DNA of 6,639 bases from Klebsiella pneumoniae (GTDB lineage Bacteria; Pseudomonadota; Gammaproteobacteria; Ga0077536): the NCBI GenBank assembly GCA_945873015.1, contig CAMCBY010000238.1:1-6639 (forward strand), read 5' to 3'. Below the pieces are notes generated by a model that was given only the letters and a program-made list of their open reading frames with translations, was not told the DNA's origin and searched no databases. A program made the translations under genes and the position numbers. Positions 1 through 5,598 of the stretch are shown piece after piece (within the stretch, counting starts at the first letter, position 1; each line of letters starts with the position of its first letter).

Positions 1-449
1 ACCGGCCCGACCGCATAACCCTGCTCGGCATAATGGATGGCGGTGTCGAACAACTCGGCAAACGGCCGTTTGCCATAACGCTGCGAGAGTTCCACCCACA
101 CGCTGACCGCACCCGGCACGGTCACCGCATCCCAACCGAGACGCGGCATGGCCGGCAAACCCGCAAAACGCTCCAGCGTCCAGGCGGCGGGCGCACGCCC
201 GGAGCCGTTGATGCCCAGCAACTGACTGCCATCCCACAACAAGGCAAACGCATCGGAGCCGAGTCCGTTACTGGTCGGCTCGACAACGGTCAGCGTAATT
301 GCGGCGGCGAGCGCCGCATCGACGGCATTGCCACCGCGATAGAGCATCTCGAGGCCGGCCTGCGCAGCGAGTGGTTGCGAGGTCGCGACCAGGTTATCGG
401 CCATCACCGGTGCGCGGCGCGAGGCATAGGGCAGAGTGTCGTCAAACAT
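1..449 (-). CDS. Gamma-glutamyltransferase-like Ntn hydrolase, N-terminal part (cut by window edge)
   Basis: This is the first 149 residues of a protein that runs off the left edge. The gamma-glutamyltransferase fold is recognisable from GGNAVDAALA (residues 39-48), TVVEPTSNGLGSDAFAL (54-70), Arg85 in the NGSGRAP stretch (the position expected to hold the substrate gamma-glutamyl carboxylate) and VPGAVSVW (111-118). Family members hydrolyse or transfer the gamma-glutamyl group of glutathione or related amides and mature by self-cleavage before a catalytic Thr. That Thr would lie beyond the edge, so activity cannot be judged. No signal peptide is visible: the start MFDDTLPYASRRAP is polar, unlike periplasmic E. 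coli Ggt. GLGSDAF replaces the glycine-rich GIGGGGF of the periplasmic type and resembles the cytosolic YwrD-like branch. The ATG at 449 follows an AGGAG Shine-Dalgarno by 10 nt. A cephalosporin-acylase-type member of the same superfamily remains possible. Confidence 0.9.
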   Translation of the reverse strand, partial: MFDDTLPYASRRAPVMADNLVATSQPLAAQAGLEMLYRGGNAVDAALAAAITLTVVEPTSNGLGSDAFALLWDGSQLLGINGSGRAPAAWTLERFAGLPAMPRLGWDAVTVPGAVSVWVELSQRYGKRPFAELFDTAIHYAEQGYAVGP

Positions 450-459
450 CACGCTGAAA

Positions 460-464
460 CTCCT
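460..464 (-). promoter_or_regulatory. Ribosome binding site of the gamma-glutamyltransferase-like gene
   Basis: On the minus strand AGGAG lies 10 nt before the ATG at 449. It fixes that ATG as the start, although a GTG codon sits directly before it. Confidence 0.7.
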
Positions 465-508
465 GCTGAGCTGGAAGTCGGGCCAGGCGGCGTCAGCGCC
501 GTGCGGAG

Positions 509-514
509 ATTCTA
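509..514 (-). promoter_or_regulatory. Candidate -10 box for the gamma-glutamyltransferase-like gene
   Basis: The minus strand reads TAGAAT here, close to the sigma-70 consensus TATAAT. Transcription would begin near 502, giving a leader of about 52 nt that contains the AGGAG site. No good -35 hexamer is seen 16-18 nt upstream, so the call rests on the -10 box and its position in the 110-bp gap between the transporter stop and this gene. Confidence 0.4.
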
Positions 515-559
515 GCGCTCCGTCAGCGGGCGGCACGCGCTAACCTTGGTCAGCCCGCC

Positions 560-2203
560 TCACGCACTGCGCAAGGCCAGCGCGCGCACCAGCACAATGG
601 TCGCCAGCGGCACCACCAGCCCGAGTACCGTGCAGGTCAACAACAAGTCGCCGAGCTGGCTGTAATCGGCCGGCACGGTGACGGCATGGGTCTTGGGGTC
701 AACGACCTCACGCGTCACTTCAAAAATCTGATTGAGATATTTTGTGCCGAGTTGTGAAGCCGACAGCGCAAGATTGGTGAACGACGCCATCACCGCAAAA
801 TAAGTGGCTTTGAGATTGTCCGGCGCGGAGCGCGCGATCCAGGCCAGCATCGGTACCATCGAGATCTGGCCGAGCGGTGATTCGAGTGCGGTATCGATGA
901 GCGCAATAAAACGTGCATCGACCACACCGCCGGTATGGGCGGCGGTCCACACATGCAGACCGTGATACATGCCGAGCACCGGCAGCGATAACAGCGTGCC
1001 GGCGATGGTCAGAAACGCAACGATGCTGGTGATGGGTCTCTCGGCCATCAAGCGCCGGAACAGGAACAGGCCGGCCAGCGTCAGCACACTGGCGATGGCC
1101 GACAGCCGCGCCAGAAATGATTCGTCGAAATGCAGATGATCGATCATCCACCAGGTCGAGCCGGGGCCCGGACCAGGCATGGCGCGGAATACAAAAATCA
1201 CCAGCGCGGTGCCGACCAGGGTCGCGCGCGCTTCCGGCTCGAGCGCGCCGAGCAGGCGCCACATGAGAAACAGCACGATGGTGAGTGAGGCGCCGAAGAC
1301 GATCTCCTGTCCGCCCGCCACGCCGCCCAGCCCAACCGCCAGCGAGACACAGGCGAACACCAGGCCGCCGAGCAGAATCGTCCAGTTCACACTGGGCTTT
1401 TCGCCATGCACGCTCATGAGATTTTCTATCTGCTGCGCGCTGTAGCCGCGCACGCTCAAACGTTGCACGTCGCGGCGGCGGATGCGGCCGGCCAGCGCCA
1501 CACCCAGCACCGACACCACCGGGATCAGCATCGCGTATTGATAGATGCGCAGATAGGCGGCGAGTTTGCCATCGGCCGGCAGACTTTCGACGCCCGCCAG
1601 CAACACCACATTGACCAGCGAGACCAGCACGCCGCCGCCGATGATCGCGACGCGGCCCAAGGTCTGCATGGTGGTGTGCATGAGCGTGCGTTGCTCGGCC
1701 GGGATGGCCTGACCATCGGCATCGATACGTGGCACCGCTTCGACCGTCATGGCATCGGCCACCACGTCCTGAATCACATAACCTATCGGTGCCAGCAGCG
1801 CAGTCAGCACATACCAGGCCTCGGCCGGCATTACGGCACGCATCGCGTCGGGTGAGGCGAGCAGACCGATCATGATGGCGAGACTGGTGGCGATGAGGCT
1901 CGCGCCCAATACCACCAGCAGACCCTTCCATTTCCACATCAAATCGACCAGATGGCCGAGTGGCATCTTGAGCGCCCACGGCAGGCCGGCCCAGAAGCCG
2001 AGCGCGGCGAGAAACTCGGCCGACAGGCCGAGATAACTCTTGACGAAAAACATGCCAACGATGCCGGTCAGGCCGGAGATACCCGCCGCGACGTAGACCA
2101 TGAGCGGCGGCAGATAGGACAAACGCATCTCGCGCCCAAGCGCCAAGACATTGCGATCGAGCCAACCGCGCGCACCGCGGGACGAAGGGGAAGATTGGCT
2201 CAT
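560..2203 (-). CDS. MFS-type membrane transporter, BT1/folate-biopterin transporter-like
   Basis: The protein has 547 residues and about 12 hydrophobic segments spread along its length, so it is an inner-membrane carrier. Features reminiscent of the BT1/folate-biopterin transporter family are a YLGLS-plus-PWALKMPLGHLVD stretch (residues 57-87), comparable to the LGLS and PWxxKP blocks of plant and cyanobacterial FBTs, and DVVADAMTVEAV (146-157), comparable to the family's DVVVDSxxVE block. A C-terminal ATYFAVMASFTNLALSASQLG segment (467-487) also fits. Basic loops such as GRIRRRDVQR (239-248) suggest cytoplasmic positions. The substrate is not shown by the sequence; folate or pterin is only the family's best-known cargo. 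The ATG at 2203 was chosen because the reading frame upstream of it (to 2332) is Arg-rich and low in hydrophobicity, and the following MSQSSPSS is a plausible cytoplasmic tail. No clear Shine-Dalgarno precedes it; the Met at residue 26 is an alternative start. The gene is divergent from the lipoprotein gene. Confidence 0.8.
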   Translation of the reverse strand: MSQSSPSSRGARGWLDRNVLALGREMRLSYLPPLMVYVAAGISGLTGIVGMFFVKSYLGLSAEFLAALGFWAGLPWALKMPLGHLVDLMWKWKGLLVVLGASLIATSLAIMIGLLASPDAMRAVMPAEAWYVLTALLAPIGYVIQDVVADAMTVEAVPRIDADGQAIPAEQRTLMHTTMQTLGRVAIIGGGVLVSLVNVVLLAGVESLPADGKLAAYLRIYQYAMLIPVVSVLGVALAGRIRRRDVQRLSVRGYSAQQIENLMSVHGEKPSVNWTILLGGLVFACVSLAVGLGGVAGGQEIVFGASLTIVLFLMWRLLGALEPEARATLVGTALVIFVFRAMPGPGPGSTWWMIDHLHFDESFLARLSAIASVLTLAGLFLFRRLMAERPITSIVAFLTIAGTLLSLPVLGMYHGLHVWTAAHTGGVVDARFIALIDTALESPLGQISMVPMLAWIARSAPDNLKATYFAVMASFTNLALSASQLGTKYLNQIFEVTREVVDPKTHAVTVPADYSQLGDLLLTCTVLGLVVPLATIVLVRALALRSA

Positions 2204-2392
2204 GATGTCGGGCAACGGCGAAGTTTCACGGCAATCCTTGTCTGCGGTGGACGATGATCCCGGCGCGGCGTGTCGCACACCTCGCCATGGGCGGCAAATG
2301 ATGCGCGATTGCCCGCCGCGCGTCGACCGCATGCCCGCCGTGTGACGGACTTATCCCCTACAATGCCGCGCCATGTATCTCGCCAGCCCGCC
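2204..2392. other. Divergent intergenic region between transporter and lipoprotein genes
   Basis: This 189-bp spacer must carry the promoters of both divergent genes. A good -10 candidate is seen only for the plus-strand gene (2359-2364). A short interrupted palindrome, GTGTCGCACAC, lies at 2270-2280 and is too short to call an operator. No convincing minus-strand promoter or small gene was found. Confidence 0.5.
2359..2364 (+). promoter_or_regulatory. Candidate -10 box for the lipoprotein-DUF4870 gene
   Basis: TACAAT matches the sigma-70 -10 consensus at five of six bases. Transcription would start near 2371, leaving a short leader of about 22 nt before the ATG at 2393. This would exclude the in-frame ATG at 2363, which overlaps the box. 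The -35 region is GC-rich and unconvincing. Confidence 0.4.
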
Positions 2393-3361
2393 ATGAATCG
2401 AAAAGCCCTGCTCGCCGCCGTCCTTGGTATTGCCTGTCTGCTCGGCAGTTGTGCGCCGCTCGGCACGGCCGCCTGGCATACCTGGCACGGCAATCCGACC
2501 CGCGTGCTGGCGCTGTCGGCGCAGGCGCCGCTCGGGGCGGTCACCGTGCAAGTCGAGCCCGGGCGTTATGCACGTGTGGCGCTGCTGGTGAGTTTGAAGG
2601 CGCTCGATAAACCCGCCGCCGGGCAAGTTCTGGCGGTGCCGGCCACGCTGCGAGTGCGTGACAGCGCGGGCCATGTGCTGCTGGAAGAAACCCGCAATAC
2701 CGAAGCCGCAGGCGCGCGTTCGGGTGATGTACGTATCGCCAAGGCCGGCAACGGCCAGCTCAGCCTGCATTACGACTTCGCGAAATTTATGGCGCCTGCC
2801 GACGGTCGCATCGTGCTCGACGCCAGCATCGCTGCGCAGCGCGACGACGGCGCCGCGCTCGACAAAGCGGAAGTCACGGTCAAGGACGGCATGGGCGACC
2901 ACAGCGTCGGCGTGACCTTTGGTGTATTCATGCTGTTGGCCGGCTGGATTGCGGCGGTGGTTGGGGTACTGACGCTGATCGGTAATCCGCCGCCGCCGCG
3001 TGAACAGGCGGTGGTCGAGGCGCATGAGCGCAGCCTCGCGCTCCGCGGCCATCTGTTCGGACTGCTGGCCTACCCTTTGCCCCTCGTGCACCTGCTGGTG
3101 ATGTCGGTGGCCTGGCTGCGCGGCCGCCCGACCTCGGCCTTTGTCGAGGAGCATGGCCGCGAGGCGCTCAATTTTCAGCTCTCGATTCTGGTCTATCTGT
3201 TGATAGCCTTCACCTTGAGCCTGGCGCTCATCGGCCTGTTGATGCTACCGCTGGTGCTGCTGTTCCAGCTGGTGATGACCATCGAAGCGGCGGTGCAGGC
3301 GCGTGCCGGGCACCGCTTCCGTTATCCGCTGACGTTCCGCTTTCTGCGCGCGCCGCTGTAG
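2393..3361 (+). CDS. Predicted lipoprotein with C-terminal DUF4870 (Tic20-like) membrane domain
   Basis: The protein has 322 residues. It begins with a lipoprotein-type signal, MNRKALLAAVLGIACLLGSC, with the lipobox Cys at residue 20; this decided the start over in-frame ATGs at 2270 and 2363. Residues 21-172 are soluble, with alternating beta-like segments (for example ARVALLVSL, ATLRVRDSAGHVLLEE, GRIVLDASIAAQ), suggesting a periplasmic beta-sandwich. A membrane helix follows at about 173-197, then a Pro-rich linker NPPPPREQ. Residues 216-318 match DUF4870: two or three hydrophobic segments, the signature EEHGREALNFQLSI (252-265) and the ending FRYPLTFRFL (309-318). DUF4870 proteins are usually about 100-130 residues and of unknown function, so the 200-residue N-terminal extension is unusual. 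The N-terminal hydrophobic stretch could instead be an uncleaved anchor. No strong Shine-Dalgarno is seen. The TAG stop lies inside a REP palindrome. Confidence 0.85.
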   Translation: MNRKALLAAVLGIACLLGSCAPLGTAAWHTWHGNPTRVLALSAQAPLGAVTVQVEPGRYARVALLVSLKALDKPAAGQVLAVPATLRVRDSAGHVLLEETRNTEAAGARSGDVRIAKAGNGQLSLHYDFAKFMAPADGRIVLDASIAAQRDDGAALDKAEVTVKDGMGDHSVGVTFGVFMLLAGWIAAVVGVLTLIGNPPPPREQAVVEAHERSLALRGHLFGLLAYPLPLVHLLVMSVAWLRGRPTSAFVEEHGREALNFQLSILVYLLIAFTLSLALIGLLMLPLVLLFQLVMTIEAAVQARAGHRFRYPLTFRFLRAPL

Positions 3362-3383
3362 GTGCGAATTCATTCGCACATTC
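3356..3383 (+). repeat. REP-like palindrome, copy A (left arm of an inverted pair)
   Basis: The element starts with CTGTAG and holds a perfect 7-bp stem, GTGCGAA (3362-3368) with TTCGCAC (3373-3379), around the loop TTCA, and ends with ATTC. The GTAG head (3358-3361) followed by a hairpin fits the REP class linked to RAYT tyrosine transposases. Its GTAG contains the stop codon of the lipoprotein-DUF4870 gene. As a stable hairpin next to the stop it may also act in RNA 3'-end formation or protection. Confidence 0.85.
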
Positions 3384-3440
3384 CAGGGCATTCCCGTCCC
3401 CCCATGCGCGTTTTGAATGTGCGATTGAAATCGCACCTAC
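3358..3440. mobile_element. REPIN: inverted doublet of REP palindromes A and B
   Basis: Copies A and B face each other with terminal GTAG (3358-3361) and CTAC (3437-3440), giving an 83-bp unit. The arms share CTGTAGGTGCGA and TCGCACATTC when B is reversed; only two of 28 bases differ, and these form one compensated pair. About 31 bp of less ordered sequence lie between the ATTC/GAAT ends. Paired inverted REPs of this size are known as REPINs, non-autonomous elements mobilised in trans by RAYT. No RAYT gene is in the window. The unit sits between convergent genes, where its fold could also end transcription from both sides. Confidence 0.75.
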
Positions 3441-3442
3441 AG
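3415..3442 (-). repeat. REP-like palindrome, copy B (right arm of the inverted pair)
   Basis: This is the reverse-oriented partner of copy A. The stem is GTGCGAT (3419-3425) with ATCGCAC (3430-3436) around TGAA. Read on the minus strand it begins CTGTAG and ends CATTC like copy A. The innermost stem pair is swapped from A-T to T-A relative to copy A, so the stem is kept perfect. Confidence 0.85.
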
Positions 3443-3448
3443 CGTGTC

Positions 3449-3475
3449 CTGTCGGTGCGAATTCATTCGCACATT
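3449..3475 (+). repeat. REP-like palindrome, copy C
   Basis: This copy has the same orientation and the same 18-base hairpin as copy A (stem 3455-3461 with 3466-3472, loop TTCA). Its head is GTCG (3451-3454) rather than GTAG, and after ACATT it continues AAACG instead of C. The altered head may mark a decayed or single copy. It lies 30 bp upstream of the end of the dienelactone hydrolase gene. Confidence 0.8.
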
Positions 3476-3504
3476 AAACGTCGCCTCTGAGCAAACGCCG
3501 CCTC

Positions 3505-4209
3505 TCAGCGTGGCATCACCACCGTTGAGTCGGGATCAAATCCCATGTTTTTCTCGAAAAAATTGAGAGTGCGATCGAGAGCAATGGAGGCACTGGTTGC
3601 GTCGTAGCTGCCGCGTTCGTCGCAGTTGAAGCCGTGGTCGGCGTCGTAGACAAAGACCTGTGCATCGGGCTGCGCGCGACGGATGGTCTCGACTTCGCTC
3701 AAGGGAATGTGTTTGTCCTTCTCGCCGAAATGCATCATCACCGGGCAGCGCGGCCGGCGCTGGGCTTCCTTGGCGGTGCCGCCGCCGTAGTAGCTGGAGG
3801 CCACTGCGACCTTGTCCAGTTCGCAGGCTGACAACCAGGTCAGCAAGCCGCCGAAACAATAACCGACCACACCCACGGGGCCGGACTTTGCTGCGTAATC
3901 AACCGCAGCCTGCAGGTCGAGCAAGGTGTCGGCTATCTTCAGATCATGAAACGCGATACGCAGACCCTTATCGAAATCGGGTTGTTCGGTGTAACCGAGT
4001 TCGACGTTGCGTTCGACGCGGTCGAAGATCTGCGGGGCGATGGCGACATAACCGGCCGCCGCATAACCATCGGCTACGCCACGGATGTGATGGTTGACGC
4101 CGAAGATCTCCTGGATGACGACCACGCCACCCTTGGCCTCGCCTTTGGGTTGGGCCACATAGGCGCCGAGTTTAAAACCGTCGGCTGCTGTGAGTTCCAC
4201 ATTTGCCAT
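3505..4209 (-). CDS. Dienelactone hydrolase family protein (carboxymethylenebutenolidase-like)
   Basis: This 234-residue alpha/beta hydrolase has the size and layout of dienelactone hydrolases. The triad is visible: Cys118 in the nucleophile elbow GYCFGG (116-121), Asp165 in FGEKD, and His192 in ADHGF. Glu34 in QEIFG matches the family Glu that pairs with the Cys in the resting enzyme. Classical members open the lactone ring of dienelactone to maleylacetate in chlorocatechol breakdown, but many homologues act on other esters or lactones, so the substrate is open. No signal peptide is present, so it should be cytosolic. An ATG at 4218 directly abuts the GGGAG Shine-Dalgarno with no spacing, whereas the ATG at 4209 has a 9-nt gap and is preferred. 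It follows the FAD monooxygenase by 100 bp on the same strand and may work on its product, but it also has a likely promoter of its own. Confidence 0.92.
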   Translation of the reverse strand: MANVELTAADGFKLGAYVAQPKGEAKGGVVVIQEIFGVNHHIRGVADGYAAAGYVAIAPQIFDRVERNVELGYTEQPDFDKGLRIAFHDLKIADTLLDLQAAVDYAAKSGPVGVVGYCFGGLLTWLSACELDKVAVASSYYGGGTAKEAQRRPRCPVMMHFGEKDKHIPLSEVETIRRAQPDAQVFVYDADHGFNCDERGSYDATSASIALDRTLNFFEKNMGFDPDSTVVMPR

Positions 4210-4218
4210 GGCATACAT

Positions 4219-4223
4219 CTCCC
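4219..4223 (-). promoter_or_regulatory. Ribosome binding site deciding the dienelactone hydrolase start
   Basis: The minus strand reads GGGAG here. It is 9 nt before the ATG at 4209 but 0 nt before the in-frame ATG at 4218, so the shorter protein starting MANVEL is favoured. Confidence 0.7.
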
Positions 4224-4263
4224 GAGCTGAAAATTGGAAAGGTGGGTGGAGTTCAGAGCTCCG

Positions 4264-4269
4264 AGTATA
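4264..4269 (-). promoter_or_regulatory. Candidate -10 box for the dienelactone hydrolase gene
   Basis: The minus strand reads TATACT, a five-of-six match to TATAAT, within the 100-bp gap after the monooxygenase stop. Transcription would begin near 4257 and give a leader of about 48 nt. The hexamer 17 nt upstream (CTTTTC) is a poor -35 element, so an activator or weak constitutive use is possible. Confidence 0.45.
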
Positions 4270-4309
4270 GCTGCGTCAGTCGGCGCGAAAAGCGTTCGAT
4301 CTGATGTCT

Positions 4310-5539
4310 TCAGCGATACATAAAACGCTGATAGTCACTGGCCGCGGTCGCGCCGAGCAACACTTCGGGGCGTTGATGGTGCACGGCTTTGGCGCGGCGC
4401 ACGGCGTCGTCGCTGGGCGGGCCGATGTAGCTGCCGAGGTCGCGACTCCATTCAACCGTCTGGCGACCATAGGCGACACGTGTTTCCTGCCATGCGGCGA
4501 GCGCCGCACTGCCCTCATTCAAGGCCTGCGCAAACGTCGCTGCATCGACCGCCGCTTTCGACACGCCCATGCCGCAGTGCGGGCGCGCGGTCGCGGCGGC
4601 GTCGCCGAGCAGGGCGACACGCCCGTGCAGAAAACGCGGCGTACAGAAATCGTACATACCCTGCAGAAACGGCCGTTCGGTGGCATCGATCACGGCCTGC
4701 ACCTGCGGCGGCAGACAGGCATGGGCCTCGGCGCGCATGGCCGCAATCAATTCGGCGCGAATCAGGTCGTGCGGGATGCCCGCCTCATGATAATGGCCGC
4801 TGGCATCGGTCAGATGGTCGCGCAAGCTTGCTTCATCGGCGGTGCGATACCAGCCCCAGTTGTACCAGCGTCGGCCGGCGTCGAGCGCGTCGTTGGGGCC
4901 GGCGACCAGATACCCCAGCCAGTGCCCACCCGGCGCCATTGCAAACGCCATGCGCTGATCGAGCTGCGTGAGCACCGCGGCCGGCACCAGCGCTTCGTCG
5001 ATGAGACCGCGCCAGCCGAAATAACCACAGTACTGGGCGACGGTGTCGGGCGCGACGATAGCCCGCACCGTCGAGCGCGTGCCGTCGGCACCGAGCAGCC
5101 AATCGCCTTCGATACGCGCGCCATTGTCGAACACCGCGACCACCTGCTCGCCATGCTGTTCGATGCCGCACAGGGTGTGGCCGTTGTGATAGTGGCTGTC
5201 ATCGACCTGTGCGCGCAGGAAACGATAGATGAGCCCCCACGAGGTCATGATCTGCGGCAGATCGTAAGTGCCGAGCAGGCCGCCGGCGCTATCGAACATG
5301 ATGCGGCCCTTGGAGCGCACGCCCATTTCCTCACGCAGATCGATGCCGGCACCGCGCACCGCGTCATACAGTTCATCGTGGGTGGCGATGCCGGCGCCAC
5401 GATTGGCGAGTGCTTCGCCGGCGCGCTCGTAGATATGCGCCTGCCAGCCGAGGCTGCGTAAGGTCACGGCGGCAAACAATCCCGCCATCGAGCCACCGAT
5501 GATGATGACGCGGCCTTTGTCTGCAACGGAGTTGTTCAC
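4310..5539 (-). CDS. Class A FAD-dependent monooxygenase (2,6-dihydroxypyridine hydroxylase-like)
   Basis: The protein has 409 residues and the three signatures of class A flavoprotein hydroxylases. These are an N-terminal FAD-binding beta-alpha-beta unit VIIIGGSMAGLFAAVTLRSLG (11-31) ending in a Glu (YER, Glu38), the DG motif LLGADGTRSTVR (148-159) and the GD motif VALLGDAAATARPHCGMG (308-325). The GGSMAG form, with Ser where the second Gly of GxGxxG is usual, is shared with 2,6-dihydroxypyridine 3-hydroxylase relatives. Such enzymes use NAD(P)H and oxygen to hydroxylate aromatic or heterocyclic rings; the actual substrate is unknown. The protein is predicted to be soluble. The start is a GTG at 5539 with no nearby in-frame ATG; the purine-rich GAGGGG 9 nt upstream supports it. 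It lies 53 bp after the esterase/lipase gene on the same strand with only a REP hairpin between, so co-transcription is likely. Confidence 0.9.
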   Translation of the reverse strand: MNNSVADKGRVIIIGGSMAGLFAAVTLRSLGWQAHIYERAGEALANRGAGIATHDELYDAVRGAGIDLREEMGVRSKGRIMFDSAGGLLGTYDLPQIMTSWGLIYRFLRAQVDDSHYHNGHTLCGIEQHGEQVVAVFDNGARIEGDWLLGADGTRSTVRAIVAPDTVAQYCGYFGWRGLIDEALVPAAVLTQLDQRMAFAMAPGGHWLGYLVAGPNDALDAGRRWYNWGWYRTADEASLRDHLTDASGHYHEAGIPHDLIRAELIAAMRAEAHACLPPQVQAVIDATERPFLQGMYDFCTPRFLHGRVALLGDAAATARPHCGMGVSKAAVDAATFAQALNEGSAALAAWQETRVAYGRQTVEWSRDLGSYIGPPSDDAVRRAKAVHHQRPEVLLGATAASDYQRFMYR

Positions 5540-5548
5540 GCGGGTATT

Positions 5549-5554
5549 CCCCTC
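5549..5554 (-). promoter_or_regulatory. Ribosome binding site for the GTG start of the FAD monooxygenase
   Basis: The minus strand reads GAGGGG, 9 nt before the GTG at 5539. It supports GTG as the start, since no ATG lies in frame ahead of the FAD-binding strand. Confidence 0.65.
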
Positions 5555-5570
5555 GGTGTGCGGGGCGACT

Positions 5571-5598
5571 GAATGTGCGAATAAATTCGCACCTACAC
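5571..5598 (-). repeat. REP-like palindrome, copy D (single, between two genes of one operon)
   Basis: Read on the minus strand the element begins GTGTAGGTGCGAA and ends CACATTC. The stem is GTGCGAA (5575-5581) with TTCGCAC (5586-5592) around TAAA, so the loop differs from copies A-C by one base. Its GTAG head contains the TAG stop of the esterase/lipase gene. It lies in the 53-bp gap before the FAD monooxygenase, where the RNA hairpin could lower or stabilise parts of the shared message. Confidence 0.85.

Larger units (their letters stand above)
3362..3504. other. Convergent intergenic region filled with REP palindromes
   Basis: The 143 bp between the stops of the lipoprotein gene (plus) and the dienelactone hydrolase gene (minus) hold three REP hairpins. 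Beyond them is a 29-bp tail (3476-3504) with a near-duplicated motif, CGTCGCCTCTGAG and CGCCGCCTCTCAG. No classical terminator with a T-tract was found, so the hairpins are the only visible candidates for transcript ends. Confidence 0.6.

Noticed and set aside
33..515. 160-codon open frame on the plus strand at the left edge
   Set aside because: The opposite strand encodes clear gamma-glutamyltransferase motifs with a good ribosome binding site; this frame is its shadow.
720..2165. 481-codon second frame on the minus strand inside the transporter gene
   Set aside because: It is Arg- and His-rich with no membrane pattern or family motif, whereas the chosen frame shows a regular multi-helix carrier.
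2270..2280. GTGTCGCACAC as a regulator binding site in the divergent spacer
   Set aside because: Arms of four bases are expected by chance in this composition and no regulator gene is nearby.
2351..3154. 267-codon minus-strand frame opposite the lipoprotein gene
   Set aside because: The composition is that of a shadow frame, and the plus strand has a lipobox and a DUF4870 signature.
3356..3475. CRISPR-like array from the repeated GTGCGAATTCATTCGCAC units
   Set aside because: Units alternate in orientation, spacing is uneven and a further copy lies 2 kb away at a gene end; this is the pattern of REP elements.
3480..3510. Possible terminator hairpin after the dienelactone hydrolase stop (CTGAG/CTCAG)
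   Set aside because: The stem is only 5 bp with a 12-nt loop and no T-tract follows; a near direct repeat of GCCTCT explains the similarity.
4304..5461. Long open frame (385 codons) on the plus strand opposite the FAD monooxygenase
   Set aside because: It is fully antisense to a gene with all three flavoprotein motifs, is rich in His, Arg and Ala as expected of a shadow in GC-rich DNA, and shows no recognisable family.
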